NCBI RefSeq assembly: GCF_900101865.1
Contig: NZ_FNAH01000004.1
Span: 1 to 64,000 of the forward strand
Reading direction: 5' to 3'
Source of the DNA: Paracoccus isoporae
GTDB lineage: Bacteria; Pseudomonadota; Alphaproteobacteria; Rhodobacterales; Rhodobacteraceae
Length of the DNA: 64,000 nucleotides
Shown here: positions 61,213 through 64,000 of the stretch, piece by piece
How positions within the stretch are numbered: position 1 is the first letter of the stretch
Layout of the letters: each line of letters opens with the position of its first letter
Notes under the pieces: generated by a model
The model's database searches: none
What the model saw: only the letters and a program-made list of their open reading frames with translations
Told to the model about the DNA's origin: nothing
Program-made: the position numbers and the translations under genes

Positions 61213-61692
61213 TCAGGCCTGGGGAATCAGCGCGCAGATCAGCGTGAACAGGCGGCGCGAAGTGTCGCTGTCCACGTCCGCCTTGCCCTCCAGCCGCTCC
61301 TGCAGGGTTCGCGCACCCTCATTGTGGATGCCGCGCCGCGCCATGTCGATGGCCTCGATCTTGGCGGGCGGCAGGTTCTTCACCGCGTCGTAATAGCTGT
61401 CGCAGATCTGGAAGTAATCCTTGACCACCTGCCGGAACGGGCCGAGCGACAGGTGGAACTCGCCCACCTTCTCGCCGCCCTCGGTGGAGATGTCGAAGAC
61501 CAGCCTGCCGTCTCGGATCGCCAGTTTCAGCGCATAGGGGCCGGGCGGGATCTCCTGCCCCTCGCGGCCGGGCAGCGCAAAGCTGTTCTCGTCGAGCAGG
61601 TCGTAGATCGCCACCTTGCGGTCCTGGGCAACTTCGGCCGAGGCGGCAGGGATGGCGCTGTCGTCAATCTCGATCTTCGAAATGCGGTTCAT
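61213..61692 (-). CDS. UPF0262 family protein
   Basis: The 159-residue protein starts [20 protein letters not shown] and contains ALKLAIRDGRLVFDISTE, LGPFRQVVKDYFQICDSYYDAVKN and EAIDMARRGIHNEGARTLQERL, the pattern of UPF0262. Function unknown. Its start overlaps the hisD stop by four bases, so it is translationally coupled to histidine synthesis. Confidence 0.9.
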   Translation of the reverse strand: MNRISKIEIDDSAIPAASAEVAQDRKVAIYDLLDENSFALPGREGQEIPPGPYALKLAIRDGRLVFDISTEGGEKVGEFHLSLGPFRQVVKDYFQICDSYYDAVKNLPPAKIEAIDMARRGIHNEGARTLQERLEGKADVDSDTSRRLFTLICALIPQA

Positions 61693-63002
61693 GTCCCGCT
61701 CCCTTCGTTCAGAGTTTGCAGCCGTGCGGCGACCGACTGGCCATGCGCCGCCAGACCTTCGGATGCCGCCAGCCTCACGGCGGCCGGGCCGATCCGGGCA
61801 AGCGCGCCGGGGGTCAGCCGGGCAAGCGTGGTGCGTTTCAGGAAATCCATCACCGACAGGCCCGAGGAGAACCGGGCCGAGCGCGCGGTGGGCAGCACAT
61901 GGTTCGGCCCGCTGACATAATCGCCCACCGCCTCGGGCGTGTGCGCGCCCAGGAAGATCGCACCGGCATGGCGGGTCCGGGCGGCAAGCGCCTCCGGCTC
62001 GGCCACGCACAGTTCCAGATGTTCGGGCGCGATCCGGTCGGACAGCGCCGCCGCCTCCTCCAGATCCCGCGTCACGATCACGGCCCCGTAATCGCGCCAG
62101 CTCGCCCCGGCGATTTCCGCCCGGTCGAGCGTCGGGATCAGCCGCGCCACGGCCTGTTCTACCGCATCCGCCAGCCCCGCATCCGGGGTGATCAGGATCG
62201 ATTGCGCATCCGCGTCATGTTCGGCCTGCGCCATCAGGTCGAGTGCCAGCCAGTCCGGGTTCTGATCGCCCTCCGCGATGATCAGCACCTCGGACGGCCC
62301 GGCGATCATGTCGATGCCCACCCGGCCAAAGACCTGCCGCTTGGCCGCGGCGACAAAGGCATTGCCCGGCCCGGTGATCTTGTCCACGGGCGCGATGGTT
62401 TCGGTGCCGTAGGCCATCGCGGCGATCGCCTGCGCCCCGCCCACGCGATAGATCTCGTCCACCCCGGCCAGTTCGCAGGCCAGCAACACCAGCGGATTGA
62501 CCACGCCGTCGGGCGTCGGCACGCAGACCACCAGCCGCTCGACACCTGCCACCCGCGCGGGAATCGCATTCATCAGCACCGAGGACGGATAGCTCGCCTG
62601 CCCGCCCGGCACGTAAAGCCCGGCGGCGGTCACCGGCGTCCACCGCCAACCAAGCGTCGCGCCGGCCTCGTCCGTCCAGCTTTCGTCCTGCGGCATCTGA
62701 CGAGCGTGATAGGCCCGGATCCGCTCTGCCGCGAGTTCGAGCGCCGCGCGATCCTCCGCCGGCACCCCGGCCACGACACGCGACATCTCCTTCGCCGGGA
62801 TGCGCAGCGTCTCTGCCGTCAGATCCAGCCGGTCGAAGCGCGCGGTATAGTCGATCAGCGCCGCATCGCCCCGGTCCCGCACATCCGCGATGATCCCGGC
62901 CACCACATCGCCCACATCGGCCGAATCCTCGCGCTTGGCCGACAGCATCGCGGCAAAACCCGTCTCGAAATCGGCGGCAGAGGTGGTCAGTCTGATCGGC
63001 AT
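61689..63002 (-). CDS. hisD: Histidinol dehydrogenase
   Basis: The 437-residue zinc enzyme has [70 protein letters not shown], the zinc-site [20 protein letters not shown] and GPNHVLPT. It performs the last two oxidations to histidine. ATG 63002 is the family start; the in-frame extension reaching back into the GNAT region is excluded. Confidence 0.97.
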   Translation of the reverse strand: MPIRLTTSAADFETGFAAMLSAKREDSADVGDVVAGIIADVRDRGDAALIDYTARFDRLDLTAETLRIPAKEMSRVVAGVPAEDRAALELAAERIRAYHARQMPQDESWTDEAGATLGWRWTPVTAAGLYVPGGQASYPSSVLMNAIPARVAGVERLVVCVPTPDGVVNPLVLLACELAGVDEIYRVGGAQAIAAMAYGTETIAPVDKITGPGNAFVAAAKRQVFGRVGIDMIAGPSEVLIIAEGDQNPDWLALDLMAQAEHDADAQSILITPDAGLADAVEQAVARLIPTLDRAEIAGASWRDYGAVIVTRDLEEAAALSDRIAPEHLELCVAEPEALAARTRHAGAIFLGAHTPEAVGDYVSGPNHVLPTARSARFSSGLSVMDFLKRTTLARLTPGALARIGPAAVRLAASEGLAAHGQSVAARLQTLNEGSGT

Positions 63003-63049
63003 GTGCGGCTCCTGTTGCCCGCGATTACTAGCCGCAGCGCGGAGCACGC

Positions 63050-63583
63050 TCAAGCGCGCAAAGCACGGATCCGGGCGCGCAGCGGAAGGCGCAGCATCCG
63101 GCGCATCTCGATTTCCCAGATCCCGCGCCCGTTCAGCATCGGCGGCCCGCCCGTCGCCACGAACCCCGCCCGCGCATAGAGCCGCTGCGCGGCCAGGTTG
63201 TTCTGCCCGACATGCAGCCCCATCCGGGTCATCCCGGCGGCGGTGGCATTCCCGATCATCCGCGCAAAGATCGCATCCCCCAGCCCCTGCCCGCGGGCCT
63301 GCGGCGCGACATAGACCGACATCACCCAGCCCAGATCCGGCTCGGCCGGAGAGATGCCGTTCTCCCAGCTTGCCACCGCCAGCGGGCTGCCCGGCGCGGG
63401 GCCTGCCGCCCACATCTCGCATCCCGCCAGCCGCGCGGCGAAATCCTCAAGCGGGCGCTCCTCCCAGTCGCTGAAGCTGGAGCCGAAGGCTTCGGGCGCG
63501 CGGCGCAGCGCATCCAGACGGATGGCACGGAACTCCGCGGCGCGATCCGGGGTAAGTTGCCACAGGCGAAATCCGCCGCTCAC
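63050..63583 (-). CDS. GNAT-family N-acetyltransferase
   Basis: The 177-residue protein has the acetyl-CoA loop VYVAPQARGQGLGDAIF (Q-x2-G-x-G/A), GMTRMGLHVGQNNLAAQRLYARAGF and a basic C-terminus. Substrate unknown. The start is GTG at 63583, overlapping the DUF2948 stop by four bases, so it belongs to the same operon as hisD. Confidence 0.86.
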   Translation of the reverse strand: MSGGFRLWQLTPDRAAEFRAIRLDALRRAPEAFGSSFSDWEERPLEDFAARLAGCEMWAAGPAPGSPLAVASWENGISPAEPDLGWVMSVYVAPQARGQGLGDAIFARMIGNATAAGMTRMGLHVGQNNLAAQRLYARAGFVATGGPPMLNGRGIWEIEMRRMLRLPLRARIRALRA

Positions 63584-64000
63584 GCCCCGTCATGCTGCGG
63601 CATCTGCCGCGAATTGGCCGCGTGCGGCCGGGTCACGTCGCGCAAATCGACCGAGACGCATTCCGCATCCACCGCAATCGTGCCGTCCCCGGCGAATTCC
63701 AGCAGAAGCCGCCCGGTGCCGTCCTCACCGGGTTGCCAGATCATCGCCAGCAGCGACAGCACCTCGTCGGCGTCGTCGCGGGTAATGCCGTCGCTGCGGA
63801 TGCCGGTGATGTCCGAGACGACCAGAAGGGTCCGCACCCGCTCGAACTCGCGTTTCTCGCGCGCCGCATCCTCGGCATCTTCCCAGCGGAAGCGGTTGAT
63901 GAGCATGGCAAGCTGCCGGCGCTTGCGGTCGAAGGTGATGTCGGCGCCGGTCAGCACTGCGTCCTGCACCAGCATCGACAGCACCGCCAGATCCTCTGCC
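63580..64000 (-). CDS. DUF2948 protein, 5' end outside window
   Basis: The visible 139 residues begin within AEDLAVLSMLVQDAVLTGADI and include ITFDRKRRQLAMLINRFRWEDAED, RTLLVVSDITG, the DUF2948 pattern. Function unknown. The gene runs off the right edge, so the N-terminus is missing. It is the first visible gene of the DUF2948-GNAT-hisD-UPF0262-phosphatase run. Confidence 0.85.
   Translation of the reverse strand, partial: AEDLAVLSMLVQDAVLTGADITFDRKRRQLAMLINRFRWEDAEDAAREKREFERVRTLLVVSDITGIRSDGITRDDADEVLSLLAMIWQPGEDGTGRLLLEFAGDGTIAVDAECVSVDLRDVTRPHAANSRQMPQHDGA

Overview
The window is one contiguous stretch of chromosome from a high-GC alphaproteobacterium, most likely Rhodobacteraceae/Paracoccaceae (Rhodobacter/Paracoccus relatives). 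The evidence is its gene content and order: a stand-alone F0 ATP synthase operon (atpI-B-E-b'-b) without the F1 genes, the sucCD...sucAB...lpd cluster next to mdh and sdhCDAB, an Entner-Doudoroff block (eda, zwf-pgl-pgi, edd), fdxA followed by carD, olsBA for ornithine lipid, a chpT-type phosphotransferase, and the DUF2948-GNAT-hisD-UPF0262-phosphatase run. There is no sign of a prophage, integrative element, complete IS, CRISPR array, rRNA or tRNA. It is almost all core genome; the novelty lies in regulation and in a few odd proteins.

Layout. 1-3.3 kb: beta-ketoadipate end reactions (pcaF fragment, IclR regulator, pcaIJ) with repeated IclR-like operator sequences. 3.4-11.7 kb: two cyclophilins, pgk, proA, ChpT-like protein, DUF3553, olsBA, fdxA, carD, a small membrane methyltransferase-like protein. 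11.7-18.5 kb: a KefB-type antiporter coupled to a 1146-residue single-pass protein with GspL-like and PilP/GspC-like ends, then a SIMPL-domain protein with a long charged tail. 18.6-24.8 kb: metY, hisC-tyrC, adenosine kinase-like gene plus nth, OmpA-like lipoprotein. 24.9-27.6 kb: F0 operon. 27.8-33.6 kb: ArsR regulator, a 45-residue ORF, sdhCDA-lipoprotein-lipoprotein-sdhB, DUF1737, NnrU. 33.7-35.3 kb: sulfotransferase and TSUP permease. 35.4-47.5 kb: mdh, sucCD, two small membrane or lipoprotein genes, sucAB, tandem MAPEG proteins, lpd. 47.5-51 kb: lytic transglycosylase, TAXI binding protein, eda, MFS permease. 51.3-58.8 kb: pgi-pgl-zwf, PIN domain plus RNA methyltransferase pair, edd. 58.9-64 kb: NTF2-like protein, thiolase, phosphatase, UPF0262, hisD, GNAT, DUF2948 (cut by the window end).

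The genes cover most of a sugar-to-respiration route: ED glycolysis (zwf, pgl, edd, eda), lower glycolysis (pgk), the TCA steps from 2-oxoglutarate to oxaloacetate (sucAB, lpd, sucCD, sdh, mdh) and the proton channel of ATP synthase. Two sets of shared palindromes visible by eye suggest local regulons. A tandem pair of TGTGATCACA-like sites, 21 bp apart start to start, precedes both sdhC and sucC. A GTTAssCGCTAACA-like site (edd type GTTACCGCTAACA) precedes eda, zwf and edd. A third set, TCCGCTATGCGAA-like, surrounds the pca genes. These are the most interesting signals here; all coordinates were read by eye and no database search was possible.
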